This document shows positions 5,833 through 6,008 of a stretch of DNA of 6,008 bases, one piece after another (position 1 is the first letter of the stretch; every line of letters begins with the position of its first letter). The DNA is from Frankiales bacterium. Lineage in GTDB: Bacteria; Actinomycetota; Actinomycetes; Mycobacteriales; Jatrophihabitantaceae. The notes below the pieces were generated by a model that was not told the DNA's origin, did not search any database, and worked only from the letters and a program-made list of their open reading frames with translations. The position numbers and the translations under genes were made by a program. Location of the stretch: contig JAOPUY010000589.1 in assembly GCA_025963265.1 (NCBI GenBank), positions 1 to 6,008 on the forward strand, written 5' to 3'.

Positions 5833-5842
5833 GCCGACCGCG

Positions 5843-6008
5843 CTAGCCGAAGCCGGACAGGGCCTGGCCGCCCACCCCCAGGACGACCGGGACGACGCCG
5901 ATGCAGACGTACGCCGGCAGGAAACACAGCCCCAGCGGGACCATCGACCACACCCCGGCCCGCTCCGCCGCGGCCAACGCCTCCTGTTGGTGACGCTCGC
6001 GCAGCTCG
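5843..6008 (-). CDS. tadC: TadC-like Flp pilus assembly membrane protein (type II secretion F family), C-terminal 54 residues
   Basis: On the minus strand a frame enters from the right edge (first full codon 6005-6007) and runs 54 codons to TAG at 5843-5845. It begins ELRERHQQEALAAAERAG, a charged helix, followed by a hydrophobic stretch containing VPLGLCFLPAY and GVVPVVLG. This resembles the final cytoplasmic helix and last membrane segment of actinobacterial TadC/GspF-like proteins, which usually end close to a PLGLCFLPAF..GVVPVV motif. TadC is an inner-membrane platform protein of the Tad (Flp) pilus machine, normally next to tadA, tadB and pilin genes. Those would lie to the right, outside the window. 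A longer frame on the same strand (5367-5951) is Arg/Pro/Gly-rich and not protein-like. Assignment rests on a short fragment but the motif is distinctive. Confidence 0.75.
   Translation of the reverse strand, partial: ELRERHQQEALAAAERAGVWSMVPLGLCFLPAYVCIGVVPVVLGVGGQALSGFG

Noticed and set aside
5367..5951. 194-codon minus-strand frame overlapping the transporter end and the TadC fragment
   Set aside because: Its translation is Pro/Arg/Ser-rich without membrane or family features. A different minus-strand frame in 5843-6007 gives a hydrophobic, TadC-like sequence.
1..6008. CRISPR arrays, insertion sequences, tRNA or rRNA genes, phage attachment sites
   Set aside because: No regularly spaced identical repeats, transposase-like reading frames, cloverleaf-like sequences or rRNA signatures were seen on either strand.

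Overview
The window comes from a high-GC Gram-positive bacterium, most likely an actinomycete. Base composition is strongly G+C-rich by eye, GTG starts are used, the secreted sedolisin is of the short-propeptide type I associate with actinobacteria, and the right edge carries the C-terminus of a Tad/Flp pilus TadC-like protein of actinobacterial type. The species cannot be named from the sequence.

Layout from left to right: (1) positions 1-576, + strand, the C-terminal half of an acetate kinase, cut by the window edge. (2) A 73-base convergent gap holding a clear inverted repeat. (3) 650-1138, - strand, a small SsuE-like NAD(P)H-dependent FMN reductase with a GTG start and a strong ribosome binding site. 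(4) A 205-base, relatively AT-rich divergent intergenic region with nested inverted repeats and weak promoter candidates. (5) 1344-4424, + strand, a 1026-residue secreted serine-carboxyl (sedolisin, S53) peptidase with an intact Glu/Asp/Ser active site and a tail of about six immunoglobulin-like domains. (6) An 82-base gap with a 12-bp palindrome, a perfect 15-bp tandem duplication and a possible 20-codon leader ORF. (7) 4507-5769, + strand, a Bcr/CflA-type 12-TM drug efflux transporter whose GTG start overlaps the leader ORF stop. (8) A 73-base convergent gap with a degenerate 22-bp tandem repeat. (9) 5843-6008, - strand, the last 54 codons of a TadC-like membrane protein.

The genes do not form one pathway. 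Acetate kinase belongs to central carbon metabolism, the flavin reductase supplies reduced FMN to an unseen partner, the sedolisin is an exported scavenging or surface-acting protease, the transporter exports small molecules, and TadC belongs to a pilus locus to the right. The sedolisin and the transporter are co-directional and 82 bases apart with no convincing terminator between them, so read-through is possible but unproven.

No mobile element, CRISPR array, tRNA or rRNA was seen. I found no wholly new system. The most checkable unusual points are the leader ORF coupled to the transporter, the regular 102-103-residue Ig-like repeats and short propeptide of the sedolisin, and the operator-like repeats between the divergent genes.
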